This document shows positions 1-8,380 of a stretch of 64,000 nucleotides of DNA, piece after piece. A model generated the notes under the pieces. The model worked only from the letters and a program-made list of their open reading frames with translations. It made no database searches and was not told the DNA's origin. How positions within the stretch are numbered: the first letter of the stretch is position 1; each line of letters begins with the position of its first letter. Both the position numbers and the translations under genes were made by a program. Origin of the DNA: Rhodoblastus acidophilus (GTDB lineage: Bacteria > Pseudomonadota > Alphaproteobacteria > Rhizobiales > Beijerinckiaceae); NCBI RefSeq assembly GCF_900187365.1, contig NZ_FYDG01000002.1, positions 434,001-498,000 of the forward strand, read 5' to 3'.

Positions 1-189
1 CGAAAAAATCGCTTCGAGTTCGTGTTGTGGTCGTGGGCGCCAAAAACCGATAGCGTCCTTTTGCAAAAGCGCAATGTTGCGTCCATGAAAGGCGCCGGTC
101 TCGTTGAGATAAGGGTTGTAATCGTCGCCATCAGCGCCCGCGAGGCTAAAGTTTTGGCCGAAGCTCTTATTCATCCGTGTGCGGTCCAT
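1..189 (-). CDS. Unknown protein, N-terminal 63 residues only (runs off the left edge)
   Basis: Reading the minus strand from an ATG at 189 gives an open frame of 63 codons to the window edge, beginning MDRTRMNKSFGQNF and containing NPYLNETGAFHG and FWRPRPQHELEAIF. I do not recognise the family. A second in-frame ATG lies at 174. No strong Shine-Dalgarno precedes either start, and the predicted transcript start near 200 leaves a very short leader for the first. The case for a real gene is the promoter and LexA operator placed immediately upstream. If the operator is functional, the product belongs to the SOS (DNA damage) response. Only the N-terminus is visible, so no function is assigned. 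Confidence 0.55.
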   Translation of the reverse strand, partial: MDRTRMNKSFGQNFSLAGADGDDYNPYLNETGAFHGRNIALLQKDAIGFWRPRPQHELEAIFS

Positions 190-205
190 CACCAAATTAT
201 GGCTA

Positions 206-235
206 GAACATAACAAGAACATAACAGCTTGTCAA
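206..235 (-). promoter_or_regulatory. Sigma-70-type promoter overlapped by an alphaproteobacterial LexA box
   Basis: Positions 206-220 read GAAC-N7-GAAC on the plus strand, equivalent to GTTC-N7-GTTC on the minus strand, the direct-repeat LexA site of alphaproteobacteria. On the minus strand a consensus -35 TTGACA (235-230) is followed after 17 bases by a -10 TATGTT (212-207). The LexA site therefore covers the -10 element, the arrangement expected for steric repression. The promoter points into the partial gene at 189. The motif match is direct observation. Repression by LexA is inferred from the family consensus. Confidence 0.75.
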
Positions 236-449
236 CGCGGGGCATCGCGCGCCACAGACGATTAGGCGGACGACGATGGCTCACCCGTCGGGCTATTGCG
301 CCGTGAATGGCTACAATGCGTCTAAATTCGGACGTTAATATCCGGTGTCGAAGGCCTCTCTCCGGGTCGGAAAGAGCTTCTTGCCGGCGACGCCGGGAAG
401 GTCCCAAACGAGCCGCAAACCGCCTTCGCCAAGCGCTAGATTTCACCCG

Positions 450-974
450 CTAGATCTGATCCAGCGCGCCGATAAACGGCAGCTCCCGGTATTTTCCGGC
501 GTAATCCATGCCATAGCCGAGCACGAACCGGTCGGGACACTGAAAGCCGACGTAATCGGCGGCGATCTCCACCGCCAGCTTGTTCGGCTTCTCAAGCGCC
601 ACGGCGATCAGCACGCGGCGGGCGCCCCGGTCGATCAGCACGTTACGCGCATAGGTCAACGTGCGCCCGGATTCCAAAATGTCGTCGATCAGCAGCACGT
701 CGCGCCCGGTCACATCGGCCTGAATCTCGCGCAACAATTGCACAGTCCCCGACGACGTCGTTCCATTGCCGTAAGAGCCGACCTGAAGGAAATCGACCTC
801 CGGCTCGACTCCGGCGCGGTAAAGCGCGCGCAAAAGGTCGGCGGCGAAGATGAACGCCCCGGTCATGATGGGAACGGCGAGCAGGCGCTGGGGGACGGCC
901 TCGGCGATCTCATAGCCCATGGCTTCGACGCGGGCGGCGATCTCGGCCTCGCTGAACAGGATGTCGAGGCTCAT
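450..974 (-). CDS. hpt: Hypoxanthine phosphoribosyltransferase
   Basis: A 174-residue type I phosphoribosyltransferase of the purine salvage pathway, transferring phosphoribose from PRPP to hypoxanthine or guanine in the cytosol. The PRPP-binding loop VLLIDDILESGRTL lies around residues 96-109, and the family segments PIMTGAFIFAADL and VGFQCPDRFVLGYGMDY are present. The length is normal for the family. The ATG at 974 overlaps the stop of the upstream DUF3426 gene by 4 bases (ATGA), so the two genes are probably translationally coupled. Neighbouring ftsEX on the other strand is a common alphaproteobacterial arrangement. Confidence 0.95.
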   Translation of the reverse strand: MSLDILFSEAEIAARVEAMGYEIAEAVPQRLLAVPIMTGAFIFAADLLRALYRAGVEPEVDFLQVGSYGNGTTSSGTVQLLREIQADVTGRDVLLIDDILESGRTLTYARNVLIDRGARRVLIAVALEKPNKLAVEIAADYVGFQCPDRFVLGYGMDYAGKYRELPFIGALDQI

Positions 975-1498
975 GTCGCGCTCGCCTCCGGCGCGAAGCG
1001 CACCCGCACTTCCGCCCCCTCCTCCGGCGGCGCGGCGAGACGGGCGCGGAAATACGCGTTCTCGCCGGGGTTGAGCCGCGATTTCGGCGGGGCGGCGGTC
1101 CAGAAATAGATTTCGCGGCCCTGCCCGTCCTCGACCGCCAGCCGCATGCGCGGCGGCGTGCGCGGGCTCGCGTCGATATTCTTGATCTGGCCCTGCACCA
1201 GCAGGATCTTGCGCCCGTCCTCCTCGACCAGCTTGGCGGTGACGCCGAGCAGATCCATCTGGCGCAAATTGACCTTCATGCCCAACGCCGCATAGACGGG
1301 CGCGGCCGCCGGCAACAGCTTCACAATCGCCACGCGCCCGGCGATCAGCGCGATCCACGCCGCCACGAGGCCCGCGCCGATGGCCAGCGCGCCGGACCGA
1401 CGTTTTTCGCCCGGCGTCGGGCGCGTGGGCGGCGCACGCCGAGGCGCCGCCGGCGAACGGTCGACATCGACCATGGGCGCAAGCTTTATTGAGGTCAT
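971..1498 (-). CDS. DUF3426-like membrane-anchored protein lacking a zinc ribbon
   Basis: A 175-residue protein with a short Pro/Arg-rich cytoplasmic N-terminus, one transmembrane segment near residues 36-58 and an extracytoplasmic beta-rich domain (MDLLGVTAKL, ILLVQGQIKNID, AYFRARLAAPPEEG). This resembles the C-terminal half of the MJ0042 zinc-finger/DUF3426 proteins that sit between hpt and ftsE in Rhizobiales. The usual N-terminal CxxC zinc ribbon is absent: no cysteine pair is visible before the membrane segment. Function is unknown. The start codon is the ATG at 1498 and the 3' end overlaps hpt by 4 bases. Confidence 0.75.
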   Translation of the reverse strand: MTSIKLAPMVDVDRSPAAPRRAPPTRPTPGEKRRSGALAIGAGLVAAWIALIAGRVAIVKLLPAAAPVYAALGMKVNLRQMDLLGVTAKLVEEDGRKILLVQGQIKNIDASPRTPPRMRLAVEDGQGREIYFWTAAPPKSRLNPGENAYFRARLAAPPEEGAEVRVRFAPEASAT

Positions 1499-1619
1499 GG
1501 TCCGTCCGTTCAGAATTTTTGTGGGGAATCCTCCACCGCCATTCCTGTGCTGCTATGGTTAATGGCAGGTTAAGGCGGTGATTCGTTCCGCGCGCTCGGC
1601 GCGACCGTGGAGGAAAGGT

Positions 1620-2282
1620 TTGGTCCGGTTCGAAAATGTCGGCCTTCGCTACGGCATGGGCGCGGAAATCCTGCGCGACCTGACCTTCGACATTGCGCCG
1701 CAATCCTTTCAGTTTCTCACGGGGCCGTCGGGCGCGGGCAAGACCACGCTGCTGCGGCTGATCCTGCTGGCGCTGCGTCCAACGCGCGGTCTGATCAGTT
1801 TGTTCGGCGCGGATTCCGCCACGCTCGACAAAAACGCCCTGATGGCGCTGCGGCGCAAGGTGGGCGTGGTGTTTCAGGACTTTCGCCTGCTCGACCATCT
1901 CACCACCTACCAGAACGTGGCGCTGCCGCTGCGGGTGCAGGGCAAGGACGAGCCGTCCTACCGCGCCGAGGTGCTGGAGCTGCTGGACTGGGTCGGCCTC
2001 GGCCAGCGCCTGCACGTCTATCCGCCCGTGCTGTCGGGCGGAGAGAAGCAGCGCGCCGCCATCGCCCGCGCCCTGATCATGCGGCCGGAACTGCTGCTGG
2101 CCGACGAGCCGACTGGCAATGTCGATCCGCAAATGGCGCGGCGGCTGCTGCGGCTGTTCCAGGAATTGCACAAGTCCGGCACGTCCGTGGTGATCGCCAC
2201 CCACGATCTCAACCTGATGGACCAGTTCGAGGGCGCGCGCCGGCTCGTGCTCGGCGACGGCCGCCTGCACATTTACGATTGA
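1620..2282 (+). CDS. ftsE: Cell division ATP-binding protein FtsE
   Basis: A 220-residue ABC ATPase that pairs with FtsX at the division septum. Walker A GPSGAGKTT, the Q-loop VFQDFRLLDHLTTYQN, signature LSGGEKQR and Walker B LLLADEPTG are all present. I chose TTG at 1620 because a GGAGG ribosome-binding site lies at 1609-1613, six bases upstream, and the protein then begins (M)VRFENVGLRYG like other FtsE proteins. The longer in-frame GTG at 1578 would add 14 residues without a good ribosome-binding site. ftsX follows 8 bases after the stop. Confidence 0.93.
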   Translation: MVRFENVGLRYGMGAEILRDLTFDIAPQSFQFLTGPSGAGKTTLLRLILLALRPTRGLISLFGADSATLDKNALMALRRKVGVVFQDFRLLDHLTTYQNVALPLRVQGKDEPSYRAEVLELLDWVGLGQRLHVYPPVLSGGEKQRAAIARALIMRPELLLADEPTGNVDPQMARRLLRLFQELHKSGTSVVIATHDLNLMDQFEGARRLVLGDGRLHIYD

Positions 2283-2290
2283 GGGCGGAC

Positions 2291-3253
2291 ATGCTTGGTT
2301 TTCCGGCGCGCAGGCCCGAGGCTGACGACGATTCGCAACAGAGCTGGCGCGAAAACTGGGCGGAGACGCCGCTGGTGCCGGCCGCCTCGGTCGCCGGGGC
2401 GGCCCTTTCCGTGGTCATCGCCATCATGACCTTCCTGGCGGCGCTGACCGCCAGTTTCGCCCTGCTGCTGACCCAGGCTTCGCACGACTGGCGCGGCCAG
2501 GTCGGCGCCGAAATGACGATCCAGGTCATGCCGCGCCCCGGCCGCGATCTCGACGCCGATTCGCGCAAGGCGGTGGAGATCGTCGCGAGCTTCCCCGGCC
2601 TGCGCGACGCCCGCGCGCTGAGCAAAGGCCAGTCGGAGGAGCTGCTCGCGCCCTGGCTCGGCGCCGGCCTCGACCTCGGCCAACTGCCGGTGCCGCGCCT
2701 GATCGAGGTCCGGCGCGACGGCTCCAAACCCCTGGATGAGATCGGCCTGCGCAGCGCGCTCGCCGCCGCGCTGCCCAACGCCAATCTCGACAATCACGGC
2801 GCCTGGATGCAGCGCCTGACCACGATGGCCGATGTCGTGGTCGCCTCCGCGCTCGGCGTGTTCGCGCTGGTGCTGACCGCCATGGGGCTGGCGGTGGGCT
2901 TCGCCACGCGCGGCGCCATGGCCGGAGCGCGCGAGATCATCCAGTCGCTGCATTATGTCGGCGCCGCCGATTCCTTTATCGCCAACGAGTTCCAGCGGCA
3001 TTTCCTGCGGCTGGGGCTACGCGGCGGAGCCATTGGCGGCGGCGCGGCGGCGCTGTTGTTTTTCGCGCTCGGCGCCTTGTCGCGCCAATGGACGACCAGC
3101 GCGGGCGGCGAGCAGGCCGAAGCCATGTTCGGCGCCTTCGCGCTGGGCTGGGACGGCCTCGCCGCCATCGTCGCCTTGTCGCTCGGCGTCGCCGGCCTGA
3201 CCGGGCTGGCCTCGCGCGTCATTGTGCATCGCAGCCTGCGCGCGCTGAATTAA
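2291..3253 (+). CDS. ftsX: Cell division protein FtsX (ABC permease)
   Basis: A 320-residue membrane partner of FtsE. It has a cytoplasmic N-terminus, a first membrane segment around residues 35-60, a periplasmic domain of about 110 residues (VGAEMTIQVMPRPG onward) and three C-terminal membrane segments, which is the standard FtsX topology. It is thought to regulate septal peptidoglycan hydrolases through its periplasmic loop. The ATG at 2291 follows ftsE by 8 bases, so the two form an operon, with plsC immediately downstream. Confidence 0.92.
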   Translation: MLGFPARRPEADDDSQQSWRENWAETPLVPAASVAGAALSVVIAIMTFLAALTASFALLLTQASHDWRGQVGAEMTIQVMPRPGRDLDADSRKAVEIVASFPGLRDARALSKGQSEELLAPWLGAGLDLGQLPVPRLIEVRRDGSKPLDEIGLRSALAAALPNANLDNHGAWMQRLTTMADVVVASALGVFALVLTAMGLAVGFATRGAMAGAREIIQSLHYVGAADSFIANEFQRHFLRLGLRGGAIGGGAAALLFFALGALSRQWTTSAGGEQAEAMFGAFALGWDGLAAIVALSLGVAGLTGLASRVIVHRSLRALN

Positions 3254-3291
3254 CGCTTGCAATCCGCCGCCGGCGCCGCAAAACAGAACGC

Positions 3292-4068
3292 ATGCTTTTC
3301 CTGCGCTCCCTCGCCTTCAACGTCCTATTCTACGTCAACATCACGGTCCTGATGATCGTGGGCCTGCCGACAATGTTGTTCGGCCGGCGCGCCATCATCA
3401 AGCTGGCGCACTACTGGGGCTGGTCGTCGATCTGGCTGATGGAGAAGATTTGCGGCACGAAAGTCGTGTTTCGCGGCAAGGAAAACCTTTTGACTGAAGG
3501 CTGCATCATCGCAGCCAAGCACCAGTCGGCATGGGAAACCTTCGCGCTCTGCACGCAATTGCCCGACTTTACTTACATCCTGAAGCGCGAACTGACCTGG
3601 CTGCCGCTATTCGGCCAATATCTGCTGCGCGCCGATCAGATCGCCATCGACCGCAAGAGCCGGTCGGCGGCGTTGAAGCAATTGGTCGAGAAGGCGGGCG
3701 AGGCCATCGCCGAGCGGCGCGCGATTTTCATCTTCCCGGAAGGCACCCGCCGCCCCGCCGGCGCGCCGCCGCGCTACAAGGCCGGGGTGGCCCATCTCTA
3801 CGCCGCCGCTGGCGCCCCCTGCGTGCCCGTCGCCCTCAATTCCGGCCTGTTCTGGCCGCGCCGCAAATTCCTGCGCCATCCCGGAACCCTCGTCATCGAA
3901 TTTCTGCCCGCCATTGCGCCGGGCCTGCCGAACGGCGCGTTTCTGGCGCGGCTGCAACAGGAGATCGAACAGGCCAGCGACCGGTTGATCGCCGAGGCGA
4001 TCGCCGGAAATCCGGGGCTCGCGGTCAATCTCGCGCAAGGGAATGAGGACGCGCCGAAGGCCGCTTGA
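3292..4068 (+). CDS. plsC: 1-acyl-sn-glycerol-3-phosphate acyltransferase (PlsC family)
   Basis: A 258-residue acyltransferase making phosphatidic acid from lysophosphatidic acid at the inner membrane face. The catalytic HX4E motif is AKHQSAWE (the acidic residue is Glu rather than the commoner Asp), followed by FPEGTRRPAG, the glycerophosphate-binding motif III, and PVALNSGLFW. A hydrophobic N-terminal anchor covers about residues 5-30. It lies 38 bases behind ftsX and is probably co-transcribed. Specificity for lysophosphatidate rather than another lysolipid is inferred from family membership. Confidence 0.88.
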   Translation: MLFLRSLAFNVLFYVNITVLMIVGLPTMLFGRRAIIKLAHYWGWSSIWLMEKICGTKVVFRGKENLLTEGCIIAAKHQSAWETFALCTQLPDFTYILKRELTWLPLFGQYLLRADQIAIDRKSRSAALKQLVEKAGEAIAERRAIFIFPEGTRRPAGAPPRYKAGVAHLYAAAGAPCVPVALNSGLFWPRRKFLRHPGTLVIEFLPAIAPGLPNGAFLARLQQEIEQASDRLIAEAIAGNPGLAVNLAQGNEDAPKAA

Positions 4069-4125
4069 CTTTATTCCTATTTTGTTCTTTTTTGTTCCCG
4101 TGACGTACCGTTAATGGGGACGCCA

Positions 4126-4491
4126 ATGACCGCCGCTCCGCTCGCCGCCGCCTGCAGCCGCCCGCTCGCCGCCTTGCGCGCGACCAGCCTCGAAAACCAG
4201 TTCCATGCGTGGCGCGGCCGCTCGGGCCGGCGCTACATCTGTTCGGTCCATCCTCTGGACGGCGCGCCCGTGTTCGACTGCGGCCGCGCCGTGGTCGCCG
4301 CGGTGCGCGAGGCGCCCGCCGGGACGGAGATCGCCTGCGTGTTTCAGCCGGACGACGGGGAGTTCGCGCCCTGGGCGCAGCGCGCGCGGCGCTGTGGGGC
4401 GAGCGCGCTGCATGTCCATTTGCTCGCCGAAACGCCGGAGGCGCGCGCCGACGCCGCCGCAGACCTGCGCCCCGCGCCGCTTGCGATTTAA
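4126..4491 (+). CDS. Conserved-looking hypothetical protein, about 121 residues
   Basis: An open frame with no recognisable family, rich in Ala and Arg, containing SGRRYICSVHPLDGAPVFDCGRAVV and a C-terminal half with ALHVHLLAETPEARADAA. The ATG at 4126 is preferred because GGGGA sits five bases upstream. An earlier in-frame ATG at 4114 lacks a ribosome-binding site. There is no signal peptide or membrane segment. It lies between plsC and the DUF2125 gene on the same strand. Codon use matches its neighbours. The call as a real gene is moderate. Confidence 0.5.
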   Translation: MTAAPLAAACSRPLAALRATSLENQFHAWRGRSGRRYICSVHPLDGAPVFDCGRAVVAAVREAPAGTEIACVFQPDDGEFAPWAQRARRCGASALHVHLLAETPEARADAAADLRPAPLAI

Positions 4492-4551
4492 AGGGGGCAG
4501 ACTTCCGCCTCGGAACTTGGCAAAAAGGGGCGTTGTCGTCGCGAGGGAATC

Positions 4552-5574
4552 ATGGCCGCCGTTTTGTCCCGCTTTTCATCCCGCGTCCTGCTTGGCGTCG
4601 TCGCGGCGCTGGCGCTGGGCCTGAGCCTCGTCTGGCTGTTCGCGGCGCAAAAACTCGGCGATTACCTGCATCGGCCCGCGTTCAACGGCGCGGCTTTCGC
4701 CGATTTCTGCGGCGGCAGCGAGATCGGCGGCTTTCCCTTCCGCCTGAAACTGACCTGCAGCCGGATGCGGGCGCCGGTGCGGGTCGGCGACGCCGATCTG
4801 CTGTTCACCGCCGACGAGGTCAAGGGCGCCGCCAGCCTGTGGGCGCCGAACCATGTCGTCTTGAGCTTTTCCAGCCCCGCGGCCTTGCGCGGCCGCGACG
4901 GCGGCTTCGCCAAACTGCGCCACGACGGCGCGACCCTGGATTTCGCCTGGGGGCTCGGCGGACTGACCGAGGCGACGGTGGACGCGCGCGCGCTCGACTG
5001 GCGCCCCGAAGCGATCGAGGCCGGCCCCGCCTTCAATGCGCAGGCGCTGCATTTTCAGGCGCGGCCCGCCCTGCGCGACGGCCAGCCGTCGCTGCGCGTC
5101 GAAGCCAAGATCGACGGGCTGTCCTCGCCGCTGTTGCAGAGCCTGCTGCGCGACCCCGCGCCCAGCGCCTTCGCCGTCTCCGGCGACCTGACGCCGCTGC
5201 TGGCGCCGCGCAACGACTGGCGGCGGGCGCTGGAGGATTGGCGGCTGGCGCAGGGAACGGCGCGCATCGACAAGGGCGAATGGCGCTGGGGCGCGCTCGC
5301 CGCGCAATTTGACGGAACGCTCGCGCTCGACGACGCGCGGCGGCTGGCGGGAACGCTGAACATTCGCGCCCGCGGCGCCGGTCCGCTCGCCGCGCGGCTC
5401 GGCCTACCGCTGGCCCCCGGCGCCGCCAACGCCCTGCTCGGGGCGCTGCTTGGCGGCAAGCCGCCGGCGCAAAACCAGCCGCAGGACGACAGCCTCGCGC
5501 TCACCCTGCGGCTCGCCCAGGGCGGCGCTTATCTCGGGCCGCTGCAGGTCGGGGCGCTGGCGCCGCTTTATTGA
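4552..5574 (+). CDS. DUF2125 domain protein (secreted or membrane-anchored)
   Basis: A 340-residue protein starting with a hydrophobic signal or anchor (VLLGVVAALALGLSLVWLF, residues 12-30). The region after it, AAFADFCGGSEIGGFPFRLKLTCS, carries the two-cysteine opening typical of DUF2125. The remainder is a long beta-rich domain rich in Ala/Leu/Gly. The family is known mostly in alphaproteobacteria, is placed in the periplasm, and has no established function. Its 3' end overlaps the convergent chorismate mutase gene by 7 bases (5568-5574). Confidence 0.8.
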   Translation: MAAVLSRFSSRVLLGVVAALALGLSLVWLFAAQKLGDYLHRPAFNGAAFADFCGGSEIGGFPFRLKLTCSRMRAPVRVGDADLLFTADEVKGAASLWAPNHVVLSFSSPAALRGRDGGFAKLRHDGATLDFAWGLGGLTEATVDARALDWRPEAIEAGPAFNAQALHFQARPALRDGQPSLRVEAKIDGLSSPLLQSLLRDPAPSAFAVSGDLTPLLAPRNDWRRALEDWRLAQGTARIDKGEWRWGALAAQFDGTLALDDARRLAGTLNIRARGAGPLAARLGLPLAPGAANALLGALLGGKPPAQNQPQDDSLALTLRLAQGGAYLGPLQVGALAPLY

Positions 5575-6410
5575 ATCTCGAACCGCTTGGCGTGGCTGCC
5601 GATCCAGGCGATCCGCTCCAACGCGCCGCCGCCCGGCAGCCGCCGCAGGCGTTCGGCGTCCCAGTCGCCGGGCGCCGAGAGCAGCAGCGAGAACTCCTCG
5701 CCCTCGCTCTGGCCGAGCGTATCGCAGCCCAGCGCCGTCCAGCCGCTCACATCGGGCGCCGGCCCGGCGCCCTGCGCCGAAAACACCGCGACATCCTTGG
5801 CGGCGGCTTCCGCCAGCGGGTTGGAAATGATGAAAACCGGCGTGCCCGCGGGATGGTCGGGCCGTTCGACAAAAGGCAGGCGGGCGATGATCTTCGGCGC
5901 GTCGGCGGCGGCGAGCCGCTCCCACCAGCGCGCATCCTCGGCGTGGAAGCCGGCGCGGATCATGCCGAGATCGCCGCCGCCGTTTTCGGCTCCCTTTCGC
6001 CCGGACGCGCCGACCGCCGTAATGACGGCGCCCGGCGTGGGGTGGCCGACCAGCGGCACGGTGAAGCCGAAATGAAAGCGCGCGGAATCGCGCATGGCCG
6101 AATCGCCGCCCGACAGATCCGCATGAACCGAATAGTTCGACTGCACATAGGTGAAGGTGGAGATGATGACGCGCCAGATGCTCTCCACCGTATCGAGCGG
6201 CAGACGCCCATGATGGCGCGAGGCGATCTCCCGCATCATGTCGGCCTCGCGGCCCGGCCGGAACGCCGAACCGCCGCCTTGCCGGGCCTTGACCGCGATG
6301 AGACGGTCGATGATGTCGCCGCGCCGCATCAGCAGTTCATGCATTTCGCTGTCGATCCGGTCGATTTCGCCCCGGAGATCGGACAGGCCTTCGACTTTTG
6401 TCTCGCTCAT
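5568..6410 (-). CDS. Chorismate mutase (AroQ-type domain plus C-terminal extension)
   Basis: A 280-residue protein. Residues about 9-95 form an AroQ chorismate mutase helical bundle ([19 protein letters not shown], then [13 protein letters not shown] and IWRVIIST), which converts chorismate to prephenate for Phe/Tyr synthesis. The remaining ~180 residues form the extra domain seen in the Rhizobiales proteins of this type, resembling a decayed prephenate dehydratase region. I see no clear catalytic motif there. The ATG is at 6410 and metX lies divergently, so the 6411-6576 interval serves both genes. Confidence 0.82.
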   Translation of the reverse strand: MSETKVEGLSDLRGEIDRIDSEMHELLMRRGDIIDRLIAVKARQGGGSAFRPGREADMMREIASRHHGRLPLDTVESIWRVIISTFTYVQSNYSVHADLSGGDSAMRDSARFHFGFTVPLVGHPTPGAVITAVGASGRKGAENGGGDLGMIRAGFHAEDARWWERLAAADAPKIIARLPFVERPDHPAGTPVFIISNPLAEAAAKDVAVFSAQGAGPAPDVSGWTALGCDTLGQSEGEEFSLLLSAPGDWDAERLRRLPGGGALERIAWIGSHAKRFEIQ

Positions 6411-6463
6411 GACAGGGGCGTCCCCGATTCTCTTACTTGTACTTGCGCGCGCTCCCTCTATAG

Positions 6464-6532
6464 GCGGTCAAGCCATTCTGGCAAATGGCCGCGTCCGCTC
6501 GCTTGACCGCGGTCACGTCAATATCCTATATA
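6464..6532 (+). promoter_or_regulatory. metX promoter with a 10-bp inverted repeat around its -35
   Basis: A perfect inverted repeat, GCGGTCAAGC (6464-6473) and GCTTGACCGC (6501-6510), is separated by 27 bases. The right arm contains TTGACC (6503-6508), which with TATATA (6527-6532) gives an 18-base-spaced sigma-70-like promoter reading toward metX. The left arm carries the same TTGACC on the minus strand, toward chorismate mutase, but no good -10 follows it. A smaller stem GTTCG...CGAAC (6544-6559) precedes the metX ribosome-binding region. The repeat could bind a dimeric regulator, but none is identified. Confidence 0.5.
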
Positions 6533-6576
6533 AAAAACGGTTTGTTCGGCAAAGCGAACGAGGACATCTGGCGGAC

Positions 6577-7746
6577 TTGACCGAGACCTTTCCCTTTCCC
6601 AACCATTGCGAAGTGGACCACCCGCGCAGCCCCGTGGCGCATTTCGGCGCGGACCAGCCGCTCGCCATGTCCGCCGGCGTCATGCTCTCCCCCTTCAGCA
6701 TCGCCTACCAGATTTACGGGCGGCTCAACGCGGACCGCTCCAACGCCATTCTGCTCTGTCACGCGCTGACCGGCGACCAGCACGTCGCCAACGTGCATCC
6801 GATCACCGGCAAGCCCGGCTGGTGGTCGGCGCTGGTCGGGCCGGGCAAGCCGTTCGACACCGAGAAATATTTCATCATCTGCACCAACGTGCTCGGCGGC
6901 TGCATGGGCACGACCGGGCCGGCCTCGATCAATCCGGCGACCGGGCGGGCCTATGGCCTCGACCTGCCGGTGGTGACCATCGCCGACATGGTGCGCGCCC
7001 AGGCCATGCTGGTGGAGCGATTGGGCATCGAGACGCTGTTTTGCGTCGCCGGCGGCTCGATGGGCGGCATGCAGGCGCTGCAATGGGCGGCGCTGTTCCC
7101 GGAAAAAGTGTTTTCCGCGATGATCATCGCCAGCGCGGCGCGCCATTCCGCGCAAAACATCGCCTTTCACGAAGTCGGGCGTCAGGCGGTGATGGCCGAT
7201 CCCGACTGGCGCGGCGGCCGCTATCTCGACGAGGGCATGCGCCCGGGCAAGGGCCTGGCGGTGGCGCGCATGGCGGCGCACATCACCTATCTCTCGGAGG
7301 AGGCGCTGCAGCGCAAGTTCGGCCGCAAATTACAGGATCGCGCCGAAAAGACCTTTTCCTTCGACGCCGATTTCCAGGTGGAGAACTATTTGCGCCACCA
7401 GGGCTCGACCTTCGTCGATCGCTTCGACGCCAATTCCTATCTCTATGTCACCCGCGCCTGCGACTATTTCGATCTGGCGCAGGACTATGGCGGCAGCCTC
7501 GCCGCCGCGTTCAAAAATGCGCCGACGCGGTTCTGCGTGGTCTCCTTCACCTCGGACTGGCTTTATACGACGGCGGAATCGCGCGTGATCGTCCATGCGC
7601 TCAACGCCGCCGCCGCCTCGGTCTCCTTCGTCGAGATCGAGACCGACAAGGGCCATGACGCATTTTTGCTCGACGAGCCCGATTTCACCGCGACCACGCG
7701 CGGGTTCCTCGCCGGCGCGGCGCGGGCGCGGGGGCTGCGGGCATGA
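6577..7746 (+). CDS. metX: Homoserine O-acetyltransferase MetX
   Basis: A 389-residue alpha/beta-hydrolase-fold enzyme that acylates homoserine with acetyl-CoA in methionine synthesis. The nucleophile elbow is [13 protein letters not shown], with an upstream [12 protein letters not shown] oxyanion segment and a C-terminal DKGHDAFL histidine motif. No ATG precedes the conserved region. TTG at 6577 is the best start, with GAGGA at 6560-6564 upstream. CTG at 6568 or GTG at 6613 are alternatives, so the N-terminus is uncertain by about 12 residues. Its stop overlaps metW by 4 bases. The acetyl acceptor product would feed MetY, encoded here at 59.5-60.8 kb. Confidence 0.9.
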   Translation: MTETFPFPNHCEVDHPRSPVAHFGADQPLAMSAGVMLSPFSIAYQIYGRLNADRSNAILLCHALTGDQHVANVHPITGKPGWWSALVGPGKPFDTEKYFIICTNVLGGCMGTTGPASINPATGRAYGLDLPVVTIADMVRAQAMLVERLGIETLFCVAGGSMGGMQALQWAALFPEKVFSAMIIASAARHSAQNIAFHEVGRQAVMADPDWRGGRYLDEGMRPGKGLAVARMAAHITYLSEEALQRKFGRKLQDRAEKTFSFDADFQVENYLRHQGSTFVDRFDANSYLYVTRACDYFDLAQDYGGSLAAAFKNAPTRFCVVSFTSDWLYTTAESRVIVHALNAAAASVSFVEIETDKGHDAFLLDEPDFTATTRGFLAGAARARGLRA

Positions 7747-8366
7747 ACGCCAAACCCGCAACCCGCATCGACCTGCTGCTGGTCGCCGACATGGTCGAGA
7801 AGGGCGCGCGCGTGCTCGACGTCGGCTGCGGCGACGGCGACCTGTTGCGCCTGCTCGCGGACACAAAGGGCGTGGACGCCCGCGGCATGGAGATTTCGCA
7901 AAAGGGCGTCAACGATTGCGTCGCCAAGGGGCTTTCGGTGGTGCAGGGCGACGCCGACATCGACCTCGCCGACTATCCGACCGACGGTTTCGACTATGTC
8001 ATCCTGTCGCAGACGCTGCAGGCGACGCGCAATCCCCGGCAGGTGCTGGAGCATATGCTGCGCATCGGCGCCCGCGCCATCGTCTCCTTTCCCAATTTCG
8101 GCCATTGGCGCATCCGCTGGCAGATCGCCGCGCGCGGGCGCATGCCGGTGACGCCCAACCTGACCTACGCCTGGTACGAGACGCCCAACATCCACTTCTG
8201 CTCGATCCGCGACTTCGTCGCCCTGGCGGAACTGGTGGACGCGCGCATCGTCAAGGCGATGGCGCTCGACAGCGAGGGCGCGCAGATGCGCGTCGAGGCG
8301 CCCTGGTGGCTGTGGAACCTGCTCGGCGAACAGGCCATGTTCCTGCTGGAGCGCAAGCGCGGGTAG
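7743..8366 (+). CDS. metW: Methionine biosynthesis protein MetW
   Basis: A 207-residue SAM-methyltransferase-fold protein with motif [16 protein letters not shown] (residues 24-38) and the MetW-specific [10 protein letters not shown] and [11 protein letters not shown] segments. MetW is almost always encoded directly after MetX and is needed for full MetX activity in several bacteria. Here the two genes overlap by 4 bases (ATGA at 7743-7746), consistent with stoichiometric translation. Whether it methylates anything is unknown. It converges on the chemoreceptor gene with a 14-base gap. Confidence 0.93.
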   Translation: MNAKPATRIDLLLVADMVEKGARVLDVGCGDGDLLRLLADTKGVDARGMEISQKGVNDCVAKGLSVVQGDADIDLADYPTDGFDYVILSQTLQATRNPRQVLEHMLRIGARAIVSFPNFGHWRIRWQIAARGRMPVTPNLTYAWYETPNIHFCSIRDFVALAELVDARIVKAMALDSEGAQMRVEAPWWLWNLLGEQAMFLLERKRG

Positions 8367-8380
8367 CCGCGCCCGCTCGG

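Noticed and set aside
345-1109. Plus-strand frame opposite hpt
   Set aside because: Hpt and the DUF3426 protein explain the region. The frame has no recognisable domain.
6411-6576. SAM-II riboswitch before metX
   Set aside because: I looked for the conserved core of the alphaproteobacterial methionine riboswitches and did not find it. The region instead shows a dyad and a sigma-70-like promoter.
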